Assembly (NCBI GenBank): GCA_017480785.1
Contig: JAFURZ010000006.1
Coordinates: 100,655 to 164,654 of the forward strand
Direction: 5' to 3'
From: Bacteroidales bacterium
Lineage (GTDB): Bacteria; Bacteroidota; Bacteroidia; Bacteroidales; P3
DNA length: 64,000 nucleotides
Made by a program: the position numbers and the translations under genes. Every line of letters starts with the position of its first letter. Positions within the stretch are counted from its first letter, which is position 1. Positions 1 to 10,446 of this stretch are shown here, one piece after another. The notes below the pieces were generated by a model, which saw only the letters and a program-made list of their open reading frames with translations, was not told the origin of the DNA and ran no database searches.

Positions 1-1
1 C

Positions 2-3000
2 GTCGACGGCAACAACTACAACACGGGCAGCGACGACCTGAAACCCGTCATGTACATCATCGGTTCCGTCATTGGCGCCGGCACCTCGGCCGCCGGTGGC
101 GATGTGTACAGCCGTATCGACATGCGCAACTACGGCGAGATGGGCGACGATTGCCGTCCCTCCCGCGACCTGAAAGCCATACAGCGTGCCGACGGCCTGT
201 GGCTGAACAACACGGCCATCCGCTACACCGGCTCCACCGACGCCATCAGCGCCTACCTGAGCACCCAGATTACCATCAACCGTATCGACACATTCCACAC
301 CGTGGGCTACAACGTCATCGACGTGGACTATGCCATCACCAACATCGGCGAGGTCAACTACTGGCAGCAGGCGGCTTACCCCTACTTCCCGCGCTACATG
401 GCAGAGAACGCCGACTTGGCCCGCGACGACAGGGATATACTCTGCGACGTGGAGCAACCCACCTACATCTGCAACCAACTCGGCATTCTCGACAGGTCAA
501 GCAACGCCTACACGGCACTGGTGGTCAACGACGGTATCAACATCGACTTTATCGCCCCCAACGGCGTCTATTCGGAGATTCATGGCTTCGCCTACCTGCT
601 GGCGCCGAAGAACAGCAGCGCCGTCGTCACGGCGGCGCCCAAGTTCGGCAGCACCAACTCGGACAACGGCGGTTTCCTCACCGTCTGCCAAGACTCGCTG
701 AAGGTCATCAGCGGCGGTACCGGCTACGTACTCGAGTGGGGTACGCCTACTGCAGCAGAGGTACTCGACGGAGCGGAATATCCCTACTACAACTACAGCT
801 CGCAGTATCGTGTGTGGTCGCTCGGCAACGGCACGCGTCGCCGCTTCGCTGTCGTGCAAGCCCACTCCAACCCCGATAAGGATTTGGCCGACAACAAGAA
901 AATCACCCTGGAGGGTAGCGACAACGGCACCGCCACGGACTACAACCTGGCCATTGCCCACAGCACGCTGACCCTGCCGCCCACCAAACCCGGCCACTAC
1001 TATGTGATTAACGGCAGCAAGGGCGTCGACCTGACCGACGAGAACGAGGAGATGCGCCTGGTGGACGAGAGCTACCTGCCCGTCACCTGGGCCGATGGCG
1101 AGACCAACAGCCTGAGCAACAGCTGGGGCATCGCATCCCCCAACACCAGCGCAGCCCACAATGCCTCGCAGGTCGAGGATGCCGCCCACGGCTCCATCAA
1201 GACCTTGACCCAGGCCACAGGATCCGAGGGCATAGCCTTGCAAGGTATCGACTACATCTATAAGAACTCGAACACCTACTTCGGCCTGATGATGGCGTCG
1301 GGAGCCAACTTTGCGCGGGACAACGAGGGCAACCTGATACCTCCTACCGGTTATGTAGACAACTCTGCCTGGTATGGCGGCACCACCCTCTCGGGCAACA
1401 GCCACGTGAATGTGGTCCAGAACTTCTCCACCGCTATCGTGGGCGAGAACGAGAACGTGTCGCCCGAACTCGACCTCTACATGCTCTACGACAACCGCTT
1501 CAGCCATACCATCCTCGGCACCGTCACGCTGCAGCTCGACGAATACGACGAAAACGGGAACAACCTGAACAAACCCATCGAGGTGGAGATCACCCTCAGC
1601 ACCGTGCTGGAGGAATTCACCGACATGGAGTACGAGGTGCTGGCCATGTACAACGAAGGTCGCACCGACATCTTCGAGCGCAAGGTGGTGCTTCCCGCCA
1701 CGCTGCAGACGCGCGAGGTGTACCTCAAGGGCATCACCTGGGCTCCGACCGACAACAATGGCAACTGGCTCAGCACAGCCTCCAACCCCACCAACTTCTA
1801 CATGACCGACAAGGAAGCGGTCATCACCGGCGACGATGTCAACGACGCCAACCGCTTCGGCATGGAGATTTATGTGACTGACAACGTGTCGAACACCCTC
1901 ACCACCTCGGTGGGTTGGTACACCCAGGAGATGACCTTCGACAAAAAGAAGAACCTCTACACCCTGGCCGGCTACACCGCCACCGAGAAGAAGCGCGTCA
2001 CCGGAGATGACGAGAACGCCTACTACGACGATGGTGGCACGCACACGATTGCCACCAAACCGATTACAAATGTCGGTTCCCTCTACGGCGAGCCGCTGGG
2101 CACCCTCGACGGCCGTGGTGAGGCCGCCGTGGTGGTGAGACTCAACTTCGACGGTAGCCGTATCTACCCAAAGACGGAAGGCAAAGGCTATGTGGGCAAG
2201 GTGGTGATGCACCTGGTGAGCTACAACTCTGAGAGCGCCCACCTGCCAGAAGATGCCAACGAGTTTGACCTGACCGTCTACGTGAAGACCCGCGCCCACG
2301 GCGACACCATCTACCTGGCCACCGCCCTGAATGAGATTACACGCAACGGTATCACCCTCCACTCGCACTCCAGCGGCACCGATGGTGTCAATACCCGCAC
2401 CACCGACCTCACCAAAACCTGCGGCAAGGAGCCCAACGACTACCTGCACACCTTCCAGGAGGCCTTCACCGGCCCCTATCAGGAGGGCGACGTCATTGCC
2501 ATCCTCGACGAGGTGGTCATCGGCGACCACACCCAGGTGTTCATCAAGGGCGAGGAATACATGCCGGTGCAGGTAATCCGCTACAGTGGCCATCACCACA
2601 CCTTCCCCGGCGAGGACTGCGCCTACCGAGGCACCATGATTACCGTCGACGGCACCGACGCCAGCTTCACCGCCCGCTGCATCACCTTCAACGGCAGCAT
2701 GCTCACCAAGACCAAGCCGAATATTGTGGGTGACCAGTGGGACGGCATGACTGAAACCCTATGGAAAGCCAACCACCCCAACCTGCTGAGCGACTACAAG
2801 ATTGATGGAGGAGGAAATGTCGTCGGCGTCTACGACAAATATGCCGACACACTGAGAGCCAAAGGCCCCATCATCGCTGCCAAGAACGGCACCGTCACCC
2901 TGCAGAACAGCACCACCGTGGAGCACAACTACAACGAATACGCGGGCAATGAGGCCTATCTGCGTGGTGCCATCAGCGTCACCGGCGGCAGCACTTTGAA

Positions 3001-6000
3001 CCTGATCAACAACGTGAACATCAAGGAGAACTTGAGTAAGAAACTGGATAGCGACACGCGTGAGCACCCGCTCAACGGCGCCGTCTATGTGGACGGAGGC
3101 TCGGTGTGGCTGCAGTCGCCCACCAGCCAGGGCACCGCCATCCTGGCCAACAAGAACCTGCAGGTGGAGACCGAGAACAGCGACTACTACGCGCTCGATG
3201 TCATCAACATCAAGGGCCTTGCCGACGACCAGAATGTGCACTACTCCTTCCAGGAGGGCAACCTCTACAACAACGAAGGCGTGCTGACCAACGCCAACTT
3301 CAGCCTGGCCAACATCTACCTGACCCGTACCGAAGCGTCGGCCGGCAACAACATGATGGATGACAAGACCGACCTGATTTACCTCTCGTCGCAGCCCACT
3401 GCCGGCACGAAGGTAGGCATCAGCAAGTGGTTACCCGGCCCCACGGAGCGCGACACCATCCAGGTAGTCTTCCAGTCGTCGGCCTTGCAGCTAAACGAAG
3501 CCGTCTACACCAACAAGAACTTCTCGGCGGACGACGGCTACAACATCTTCTACAACTACGGTGTCAACGGCACGCGCGCCTACCTGCACCGCTGCGCCAC
3601 CTTCAACTACCAGCAGGGCGACGGCAGCAGCCTCTTCGTCAAGAACATCGAAAGCACCCCCTACACGGCCGACTTCAATAGCGACCGCGCAGTGGACTAC
3701 CACGTGCTGCCCGATGCCAGCTGCCCCACCGGCGGCGACACGCTGCTCTACCGCCTGCAGGGTGGTTTCTTCCCCTACACCTATACCTGGTATGATGTGA
3801 CCGCCGGCAATGCCGAGGTGCGCACCCACACCACCAGCCAGACCAACCTCGCCATCGACAACCAAATCAAGAGCTCGAACTTCGACGGGCTGCGTGAGTC
3901 CGTGGTCGACAGTCTGGTCACCTCGCCGGTCACTATCCCCTACAATGAGAATACTGGCCTTTACCACTACAAGGTCAGTGCCACGGATGTCACCGGATTC
4001 TGCACCCTGACCAAGGATGTGGAGGTGCAGCTAATCAAGGACATCAGCGGCGGCTCCATCACCCCGATTGACTACGACTACGACGGCACCTACACCGCTG
4101 CCAACTGGAGCGACAACGCAGCTGTCAATGTCGACGTCACCCCCAACGCCAAGAACCCCTACAACGGCACCGATGCCAAAGGCAAGCGCACCTACGCCGC
4201 CATCAAGATTACACCCTACGTGTCGCCCAACAGCACCTACGGCCGCATCATCGCCGCAGTGGATGAGGAAATCTACGACACCGATAATCCCACTCGCGGC
4301 CTGCAGGAACTCTCGTTCTGCGAGGGCGATGTGATTCGCCTGGCAGCGGCAGACAAGCCAGGCAAGGAGTTCGTCATGTGGGACTTCTCGCCCTACTACA
4401 GCACGCCGACCACCTTCGTGGTGCCCGCGGCCAGCACCGATGTGATTGCCTACTTCAGCCCCAAGGACTACTGGATTGACGTGGTCAACACTCCCGAGGT
4501 AGCCAACGCCGTCTATGACAACAGCTTCATTTACGGCAGCCGTCCAGCAGGCAAGGGCTACGTGACCACCTACCACGGCGACGTGCACATCTACGACGAG
4601 AACGGTCTGGCCTGGTTCATCAGCGTGGTCAACGGCTTGAACGGCACGCAGGCACGCTCGTTCTTCTTCAACAACGTCTACCTGCACCAGAAAGACGGTG
4701 GCTACGACATGGCAGCCCACAAGTGGACCCCCGTAGGCACCATCCAGCACCGCTTCCGCGGCGGCTTCATCGGAGTGGCTGGCGACAATGACACCGCCAC
4801 CGTACCCTTGGCTGACGGCCAGTACGTGAGCATCAAGCACCTCATCGTCGACGAACCCGACCTCAACGACGTGGGTATGTTTGCCTTCCTCGACTCGGCC
4901 TTGGTGCAGAGCGTGAAACTGGAAGCCGCTCTGATGCGCGGAGCACAGTATGTAGGTACCTTGGCAGCCAACAGCGTGCAGACCGAAATCACCAACTGCT
5001 CGGTCATCGACTCGCTCGAAGGCGCCGAGACCAGCACCACCATCCTCACCACGCACCACACGAGCGGCGGCATGGTGGGCAAGGCCGACCGCACCACCAT
5101 CAACCTCTCGGGCACCTCGGCCAAGTATGTGGGCGACGCAGTCTACAGCGGCGGCATGGTGGGCTATGCCACGGGCAGCAAAATCTACAACAACTACATG
5201 CGCAACCTGAGCCGCATGAGCGCCGTCTACCAGGGCGGTGTGGCCGGCTATGCCGATGCCACCACCACCTACACGCCCAGCAGCCGCTTCGGCGCCAAGA
5301 GCGGTGACAACGACGGCCGCACCTACATCAAGAACAACTACGTGCACTCCATCGACCAGGGCCACACCCAGCGCGTAGGCGGTCTGGTGGGCTATGCCAA
5401 GAACAGCGTCATCGAGAACAACTACGTCTATGGCGACATGAGCGGTGAATCGACCAACGGCGGCATCGGCGCAGTGCTCGACGACGGCACCCAGGCCATG
5501 CACAACTACTATGAGAACAAGGCCGCGGGCCATGCCGTGGGACAGACGCGCGGCAGCGCCGCCACCGCCCATAACGAGGCCTTCGGCGGCACCGGCAACC
5601 AGGTGACCCTCAACCAGCCTGACTACGGCGTCAACAACCTCACGCGCGTGCTCAATATATGGGTACGCACGAACGGCGGCAACTTCCGCAGCTGGCGCAG
5701 CGACCTGGCCGGCACCAACCACGGCTACCCCGTGTTCGGCACGCCCGACATGATACCGGTTGCCGACTCGCTGACCGTCACGGGCTGCGACAGCGTGGAG
5801 TGGGACGGTGTAACCTACCTCTTCGACGACGAAATCATCAGCCATGTCGTCGACTCGGTGATGATGGTCGACAGCACCTTCACCCTGCGGGTGATGGTGA
5901 ACCACGCCACCCGCGAGCAGGTGGAGGACAGCGTGCATGTGGGCTACGGCTACTCGGGCTACGGCTTTGAGCTGTCGGAGACCGACGTGCTGATGCTCTA

Positions 6001-6367
6001 CCGCACCGTGGGACGCAGCCACTCGACCACCATCGTGCTCACCGACACGCTGCAGAACGCCTCCGGATGCGACAGCATCATCACCCTGCAGCTGACCATC
6101 AACGGGCGTCTCGACATTGTGGAACCCACCGTGCAGAGCCAGATACGCGTCTATCCCAACCCGACGACCTCGCGCGTCACCGTCGAGGCCACCGACGCCA
6201 TGAGCCACGTGGAACTCTATGACAACCACGGCCGCCGTCTGGAGAGCTACAACGCCCGCAACTACAACGACATCACCATCGACGTCAGCCACTACCCCGC
6301 CGGGGCCTACTACCTGCGGGTGCACACTGCCGACAATATCACGATACAAAAACTCATCAAGAAATGA
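2..6367 (+). CDS. Giant T9SS-secreted surface protein (5' end outside window)
   Basis: The frame is open to the left edge, so the N-terminus, including any signal peptide, lies outside the window; the first internal ATG is at 50 and gives 2105 residues. Most of the protein is Asn/Thr/Asp-rich and looks like extracellular beta structure. GLUG-like repeats (GGMVG, GGVAG, GGLVGYA motifs) lie near residues 1670-1800. CDSV/CDSI motif modules follow near 1910-2020, as in Bacteroidetes adhesins. The last ~75 residues (VYPNPTTSRVTVEA ... GAYYLRVHT ... IQKLIKK) form a type A T9SS sorting domain, so export through the outer membrane and surface attachment are inferred. The stop codon overlaps the next start (ATGA at 6364). 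Ligand and exact role are unknown. Confidence 0.9.
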   Translation, partial: VDGNNYNTGSDDLKPVMYIIGSVIGAGTSAAGGDVYSRIDMRNYGEMGDDCRPSRDLKAIQRADGLWLNNTAIRYTGSTDAISAYLSTQITINRIDTFHTVGYNVIDVDYAITNIGEVNYWQQAAYPYFPRYMAENADLARDDRDILCDVEQPTYICNQLGILDRSSNAYTALVVNDGINIDFIAPNGVYSEIHGFAYLLAPKNSSAVVTAAPKFGSTNSDNGGFLTVCQDSLKVISGGTGYVLEWGTPTAAEVLDGAEYPYYNYSSQYRVWSLGNGTRRRFAVVQAHSNPDKDLADNKKITLEGSDNGTATDYNLAIAHSTLTLPPTKPGHYYVINGSKGVDLTDENEEMRLVDESYLPVTWADGETNSLSNSWGIASPNTSAAHNASQVEDAAHGSIKTLTQATGSEGIALQGIDYIYKNSNTYFGLMMASGANFARDNEGNLIPPTGYVDNSAWYGGTTLSGNSHVNVVQNFSTAIVGENENVSPELDLYMLYDNRFSHTILGTVTLQLDEYDENGNNLNKPIEVEITLSTVLEEFTDMEYEVLAMYNEGRTDIFERKVVLPATLQTREVYLKGITWAPTDNNGNWLSTASNPTNFYMTDKEAVITGDDVNDANRFGMEIYVTDNVSNTLTTSVGWYTQEMTFDKKKNLYTLAGYTATEKKRVTGDDENAYYDDGGTHTIATKPITNVGSLYGEPLGTLDGRGEAAVVVRLNFDGSRIYPKTEGKGYVGKVVMHLVSYNSESAHLPEDANEFDLTVYVKTRAHGDTIYLATALNEITRNGITLHSHSSGTDGVNTRTTDLTKTCGKEPNDYLHTFQEAFTGPYQEGDVIAILDEVVIGDHTQVFIKGEEYMPVQVIRYSGHHHTFPGEDCAYRGTMITVDGTDASFTARCITFNGSMLTKTKPNIVGDQWDGMTETLWKANHPNLLSDYKIDGGGNVVGVYDKYADTLRAKGPIIAAKNGTVTLQNSTTVEHNYNEYAGNEAYLRGAISVTGGSTLNLINNVNIKENLSKKLDSDTREHPLNGAVYVDGGSVWLQSPTSQGTAILANKNLQVETENSDYYALDVINIKGLADDQNVHYSFQEGNLYNNEGVLTNANFSLANIYLTRTEASAGNNMMDDKTDLIYLSSQPTAGTKVGISKWLPGPTERDTIQVVFQSSALQLNEAVYTNKNFSADDGYNIFYNYGVNGTRAYLHRCATFNYQQGDGSSLFVKNIESTPYTADFNSDRAVDYHVLPDASCPTGGDTLLYRLQGGFFPYTYTWYDVTAGNAEVRTHTTSQTNLAIDNQIKSSNFDGLRESVVDSLVTSPVTIPYNENTGLYHYKVSATDVTGFCTLTKDVEVQLIKDISGGSITPIDYDYDGTYTAANWSDNAAVNVDVTPNAKNPYNGTDAKGKRTYAAIKITPYVSPNSTYGRIIAAVDEEIYDTDNPTRGLQELSFCEGDVIRLAAADKPGKEFVMWDFSPYYSTPTTFVVPAASTDVIAYFSPKDYWIDVVNTPEVANAVYDNSFIYGSRPAGKGYVTTYHGDVHIYDENGLAWFISVVNGLNGTQARSFFFNNVYLHQKDGGYDMAAHKWTPVGTIQHRFRGGFIGVAGDNDTATVPLADGQYVSIKHLIVDEPDLNDVGMFAFLDSALVQSVKLEAALMRGAQYVGTLAANSVQTEITNCSVIDSLEGAETSTTILTTHHTSGGMVGKADRTTINLSGTSAKYVGDAVYSGGMVGYATGSKIYNNYMRNLSRMSAVYQGGVAGYADATTTYTPSSRFGAKSGDNDGRTYIKNNYVHSIDQGHTQRVGGLVGYAKNSVIENNYVYGDMSGESTNGGIGAVLDDGTQAMHNYYENKAAGHAVGQTRGSAATAHNEAFGGTGNQVTLNQPDYGVNNLTRVLNIWVRTNGGNFRSWRSDLAGTNHGYPVFGTPDMIPVADSLTVTGCDSVEWDGVTYLFDDEIISHVVDSVMMVDSTFTLRVMVNHATREQVEDSVHVGYGYSGYGFELSETDVLMLYRTVGRSHSTTIVLTDTLQNASGCDSIITLQLTINGRLDIVEPTVQSQIRVYPNPTTSRVTVEATDAMSHVELYDNHGRRLESYNARNYNDITIDVSHYPAGAYYLRVHTADNITIQKLIKK

Positions 6368-6573
6368 AACGACACTACATAAAACCCACGCTTGAGGTGT
6401 ACCTCTACAGCGCAGAGAAGGGCTTCGCCCACAGCATAGCCCTGGAGAATGCCACCCACAACCGGGACTACGTGCTCATCGAAGGCTCCGACCGCAGCAC
6501 CATGCGTGCCTCGGAGGAGGTGACGGAATACACCGACGAAGGCGGTCAGTTTATGACCGGCGAATGGGATTAA
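6364..6573 (+). CDS. Small conserved-type Bacteroidales protein (69 aa)
   Basis: The 69-residue product begins MKRHYIKPTLEVYLYSAEKG, a pattern seen in short proteins encoded next to surface-protein genes in Bacteroidales (general recollection, not searched). It has no signal peptide or membrane segment and its C-terminal half is acidic. Its ATG overlaps the stop of the giant T9SS gene by four bases, which implies translational coupling. Its last ten bases overlap a possible upstream start of the next frame. Function is unknown; its place between two cell-surface genes suggests a part in their production or regulation. Confidence 0.6.
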   Translation: MKRHYIKPTLEVYLYSAEKGFAHSIALENATHNRDYVLIEGSDRSTMRASEEVTEYTDEGGQFMTGEWD

Positions 6574-6637
6574 CCAAAACGAACAAAAAAACACTACGCA
6601 AGATGAATAAAAAAACATCCATATTCCGCCCCATCAT

Positions 6638-6680
6638 GTCCGACACAACTCCGACACAACTCCGACACAACTCCGACAGT
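6638..6680. repeat. Tandem 11-bp repeats (ACAACTCCGAC)x3
   Basis: Three consecutive ACAACTCCGAC units follow a partial unit. The same 11-bp unit, with a T/C change, makes up the arms of the palindrome at 24248-24337 and the half element at 45366-45430. Downstream TTGTCGGA (about 6691) can pair with the last unit. The array sits just before the preferred start of the lipoprotein gene at 6711, so it probably belongs to the 5' leader. Confidence 0.75.
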
Positions 6681-6710
6681 TTTACGCTTTTTGTCGGACA
6701 AAAGTCGGTC

Positions 6711-9209
6711 ATGAGACGGCTTTGTTTCGGTCTTATGGCGGTGCTGACCCTGACCCTGTCCGGATGCAAAGACGACGAGGTCAGACGGCAATACACCATC
6801 AACGCCACCATGGAGCAGTTGCAGAACGCCGACAAGTACGGCTCGAAGGTGCAGCTAATCAACGAAGAGTGGACCTACTGGGAGTACAACGACTCGATCG
6901 ACATCATCAGCAACGAGTCGAAGGGCAACACTACCGGCACGCTCTACACTGGCTGGCTGGTGAACGGCGGCGGCGGCGACTATAGCGACTACAACGGTGT
7001 CTTCATCACCACCCTCGAAGAGGAGGATGGACACAGTTCACAGTGGTTTGTGGGCGTGCACCCCGCCAACTACCAGAAACATAAAATCACCTACAACGGC
7101 ACGACTAACCACGGTTTCACCGCCAAGGTGTATCTGGAGCCCGTGCAGCACTACCGTCACGACTCGTCGTATGCGCGTCAGGTGCTGCCGATGATAGCCA
7201 CCTATGACGGTCCCCAATGGAACGAGTCAAACCCCACCCCCTACCGCCTTGACTTCCATGCGCTGGCGGGCCTGGTGCGCCTGCAGCTGCTCAACGGTAC
7301 GGGCAGCAGCATGAACATCTCGAAGATAGAGCTGGTATCGCTCGACTTCGCGAGCGCCCCTGACGGCGACGGAACAGGCAAACGGCCCCTCTGTGGCCGC
7401 TTCCCGGTGAAGAACCTCTACAACTTCAACGCCCACCTCGACCACACCAACCTCGAAGCACCCAGCACGCTGGGTGGAACCGGCGACGGCTACACCCTCA
7501 CCCTCTCGACCAGCGAGAACGCCGACGAAGGGAGCCTGGAGTTCGGGGAGAACGAGCTGAAGAGCTTCTACGTGGTGCTGCCCGCCTTCCACGGCATGGA
7601 CACCACCACCGTCTACCACCTGCAGATGAAGGTCTACACGACCGACAACAAGGTGTGCTCCAAGAACTTCACCGTACAGACACGCCGCAACGGCATCACC
7701 TACATGCGCGCCATCAACATCACCGAGTTTGCCGACGACCCCGGAACAGGTAGCGGCAACCCCGTGCTGGTGGGCTACGGCACGTCGACGCGTCCGTTCA
7801 AAATCTATACCATCGCCGACCTGCAGTATGTGCGCGACCGCTTCAACGCGGGCGGTGAGGTGCGCATCAACGGGCAGTTGGTGACGCGCGACACGTGGTT
7901 CCGCATCATGCGCTCCGACCTCGTGCTGACCGACGCCAACTGGCGCGACGGCATTATCGACTTCAAGGGCCACATGACCTACTACAGCAATGCCCCCCAC
8001 GTGACCCATGGCATCGTCAACCAGAGCTATAAGCCCGTGTTCCAAAGCATCAATGCCGACGGCGTGGTGAAGGGGCTAGCCGTCGTGACCAACAGCGACC
8101 TTGACTTCAACAGTCTGGGCACAGGTACCGACTACTCGCCCCTGTGCGGCACCAACAACGGCCGCATCGAGGACTGCCGCAACATCTCGCCCGAGGGGCT
8201 TACAGGCGACGCCCGCTACTTCAGAGGCAAGGTGGGTGGTGGAAGCTGCTATGCCGGCATCTGCATCACCAACAACGGCACCATCACCGGTAGCGACTAT
8301 GCTGCCATCCGCACCCTGACCAACAACTGCAACTTTGCCGGCATCTGCAAGGAGAACACTGGTACTGTGCAGGGATGCGCATTGTCGTCCCCCGCCGAGG
8401 TCGAAGGACCCGGCAACCGCGGCGGCGTCGTCTACACGAACAACGGCATCGTGAGCGACTGCTACTGCGAAATCAGCTACTCCAACTTCCTCAACAGCGC
8501 CAACTGGGGCGGTATCGTCTATCAGAACAACACCGGCTCGTTGCATCAGGTGAACAACTGCTACGTGAGCCATAACGCCATCCTGCGCTCCAATGGCAAC
8601 GTGGGCGGCATCGTGTGCATCAACAACGGCATCGTCAACTACTGCCACAACGAGAGCTATGCCCTGTGTGGCAAGGAGGTAGGCGGCATCGTGGCCACCA
8701 TGAACGGTGGCGTGGTGAGCAACAGCTACTGCAACGACCCTGCACTCTTCATGACCCTCTATCAAGTGGCTGCGACCCATAGCGCGGGCGGCATTGTGGC
8801 CGTGCAGACTGCCGGCACGATACGCAACTGCTTTGCGGTCCTCAAGCACTTCACCCTGAGCACAGGCGACGCCACCGGCACCTATGGTGCCCTGGTGGGA
8901 CGCATCATGTCCAACGCCGCCACTGTCGAGAACTGCTATGCCTACGAAGTCGATGAGGGCACCCCGCACTTCTACGGCAGCAACAACAGCGGCAACCTGA
9001 CCCACTGCCACCTGCTGGGCGCCACACAGACCGATGTGGACGGCATCACCACCGTGAACCATGCCTCGCTCGAGACGTTGCTCTCCTCACTGAACGAAAA
9101 CAAACCCGGCGACGGCCTGAGCTGGACCCGCGGTCTGGGGGCTGGTGTAGAGAGCGACACCCAAGTGCCTACCCTCGTGCCCCCTGCCACGACCAAAAGA
9201 CACCACTAA
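6711..9209 (+). CDS. Large outer-surface lipoprotein with GLUG-like repeats
   Basis: The frame is open from 6564, but the ATG at 6711 gives a clean lipoprotein signal (MRRLCFGLMAVLTLTLSGC, Cys19 as lipidation site, followed by acidic residues), so this start is preferred; the product is 832 aa. The segment between 6564 and 6711 contains the 11-bp repeats and low-complexity residues. The middle resembles fimbrillin-like beta domains. Residues about 560-750 hold repeated GGIV-x-NNG-x-V-x-C units resembling GLUG motifs, matching those in the upstream giant protein. No T9SS tail is seen, so anchoring is probably by lipid. It lies in one transcription unit with the giant protein and the following barrel-like protein. 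Confidence 0.75.
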   Translation: MRRLCFGLMAVLTLTLSGCKDDEVRRQYTINATMEQLQNADKYGSKVQLINEEWTYWEYNDSIDIISNESKGNTTGTLYTGWLVNGGGGDYSDYNGVFITTLEEEDGHSSQWFVGVHPANYQKHKITYNGTTNHGFTAKVYLEPVQHYRHDSSYARQVLPMIATYDGPQWNESNPTPYRLDFHALAGLVRLQLLNGTGSSMNISKIELVSLDFASAPDGDGTGKRPLCGRFPVKNLYNFNAHLDHTNLEAPSTLGGTGDGYTLTLSTSENADEGSLEFGENELKSFYVVLPAFHGMDTTTVYHLQMKVYTTDNKVCSKNFTVQTRRNGITYMRAINITEFADDPGTGSGNPVLVGYGTSTRPFKIYTIADLQYVRDRFNAGGEVRINGQLVTRDTWFRIMRSDLVLTDANWRDGIIDFKGHMTYYSNAPHVTHGIVNQSYKPVFQSINADGVVKGLAVVTNSDLDFNSLGTGTDYSPLCGTNNGRIEDCRNISPEGLTGDARYFRGKVGGGSCYAGICITNNGTITGSDYAAIRTLTNNCNFAGICKENTGTVQGCALSSPAEVEGPGNRGGVVYTNNGIVSDCYCEISYSNFLNSANWGGIVYQNNTGSLHQVNNCYVSHNAILRSNGNVGGIVCINNGIVNYCHNESYALCGKEVGGIVATMNGGVVSNSYCNDPALFMTLYQVAATHSAGGIVAVQTAGTIRNCFAVLKHFTLSTGDATGTYGALVGRIMSNAATVENCYAYEVDEGTPHFYGSNNSGNLTHCHLLGATQTDVDGITTVNHASLETLLSSLNENKPGDGLSWTRGLGAGVESDTQVPTLVPPATTKRHH

Positions 9210-9222
9210 ATAAAAACACCCG

Positions 9223-9786
9223 ATGAAACACAGCCTTCTGACCCTCACCCTGCTGCTGATTGCCTGTCCCGTCCTTCGGGCGCAGGTGGGCGACACCACC
9301 GGCTGGCACATGCGCCTGTCGACCGGTGCCAGCGTCAGCAGCGGCTTCGGGCAGACGCAGTCGCTCAGCTGGGTGGCGCCCTCGTTTGAGTTCCACCCCA
9401 CCTCGCGGCTCACCGTCAACACCGGGTTTGCCGCCGTCGGCAGCCTGATGCCCTCCGACTACAAGCTCCAGGGCAACAACGCCCGTAGCCTGGCCCCCTT
9501 GCGAGCCGGCACGCAGGCCACCGCCCTCTGGGCCGAGGCTAGCTACCGAATCAACCAACGCCTCTGGGTGTGGGGCGCCGTGGCCCATGTCGGAGGCTTC
9601 GCCCAGCCCCTGTGGCTCGACCGCAGCCTGCCCCTGCAGGCCACCGCTTTCAGCGGCGGTTTCGGCTACCGCTTCGGAGAGAACAGCATACTGGAGATGC
9701 ACATCCATATCGTCCGCGACAAATACGGCACCCTGGCGCCGATGCTCTACGACGACCCTTTTCACTATAACCGATTACTCTTTTAG
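9223..9786 (+). CDS. Exported beta-barrel-like outer-membrane protein (187 aa)
   Basis: An N-terminal signal peptide (MKHSLLTLTLLLIACPVLRA, cleavage near Ala20-Gln21) precedes alternating hydrophobic/polar strands and a C-terminal Phe, as in small outer-membrane barrels. It starts 13 bp after the upstream lipoprotein gene and ends directly against the next ATG, so it is co-transcribed. No family name could be assigned. Similar size and architecture recur at 59430-59996 and 61180-61776, but clear sequence similarity was not seen by eye. Confidence 0.65.
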   Translation: MKHSLLTLTLLLIACPVLRAQVGDTTGWHMRLSTGASVSSGFGQTQSLSWVAPSFEFHPTSRLTVNTGFAAVGSLMPSDYKLQGNNARSLAPLRAGTQATALWAEASYRINQRLWVWGAVAHVGGFAQPLWLDRSLPLQATAFSGGFGYRFGENSILEMHIHIVRDKYGTLAPMLYDDPFHYNRLLF

Positions 9787-10431
9787 ATGGAATACAACAC
9801 ACAACGCGAACAACTGAAGATAGCCGACTATGGACGCAACGTGGTGAAAATGATTGACTACGCCAAGCAGCTTGCTTCCCGTGAGGATCGCACCCGCATG
9901 GCCAACACCATCATCGACGTCATGGCGCAGCTCAATCCCAAAATCAAAGAGCGTACCGACTACCGCCACATCCTCTGGGACCACCTGATGATTATGGCCA
10001 ACCATGAATTCGACGTCGACTGCCCCTACCCTATCAACCGTGAAGAGACCGAGAACTTCCGCCCCCACCGCCTGAGGTTGCACGAAGGCGGCATACGCTA
10101 TCGCCACTATGGCCGTGCCCTGGAGGACATGGTACGTGCCGTGGCCGACATGCCCGCCGGCGACGAGCGCGACACTCTCACCGCCCAGATTGCACAGAAC
10201 ATGAAGCGACAATATCTGCAGTGGAACCGCGACACCGTCGACGACAGCCTCATCACCGAACAGCTGACCACTCTCAGCGAGGGTCGGCTGCAACTGCCTG
10301 CCGGATTCCAGTACACCGACACCAAGGAAATACTCGCATCCATCAACAATTCGCAGAACAACAAGTCCGAGGGCGGCACCAAGAAAAAGAAGAAGAAGAA
10401 AAAGAAGAACAACACCGCTGCCCAGCAATAA
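9787..10431 (+). CDS. DUF4290 domain protein
   Basis: The 214-aa product begins MEYNTQREQLKIADYGRNV and carries the conserved DWD-like block (LWDHLMIMANHEFDVDCPYP) typical of DUF4290 proteins, which are widespread in Bacteroidetes and often sit upstream of murA. There is no signal peptide, so it is cytoplasmic. The C-terminus is a run of nine lysines encoded by AAG/AAA repeats, possibly nucleic-acid binding. It begins immediately after the previous stop and 15 bp before murA. Function is unknown in the family; linkage with murA is the only hint. Confidence 0.85.
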   Translation: MEYNTQREQLKIADYGRNVVKMIDYAKQLASREDRTRMANTIIDVMAQLNPKIKERTDYRHILWDHLMIMANHEFDVDCPYPINREETENFRPHRLRLHEGGIRYRHYGRALEDMVRAVADMPAGDERDTLTAQIAQNMKRQYLQWNRDTVDDSLITEQLTTLSEGRLQLPAGFQYTDTKEILASINNSQNNKSEGGTKKKKKKKKKNNTAAQQ

Positions 10432-10446
10432 CCAACACCTCCCATT

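Noticed and set aside
497-2599. Long open frame (about 700 codons) on the minus strand
   Set aside because: It is antisense to the giant T9SS gene, whose GNC-rich codons remove stops on the other strand. The product is Val/His/Gly-rich with no motif.
4031-6349. Long open frame (about 770 codons) on the minus strand
   Set aside because: Same cause as above; antisense low-complexity product.
6564-6710. N-terminal extension of the lipoprotein gene
   Set aside because: It would overlap the 69-aa gene, contains the 11-bp repeats and would bury the lipoprotein signal inside the protein.
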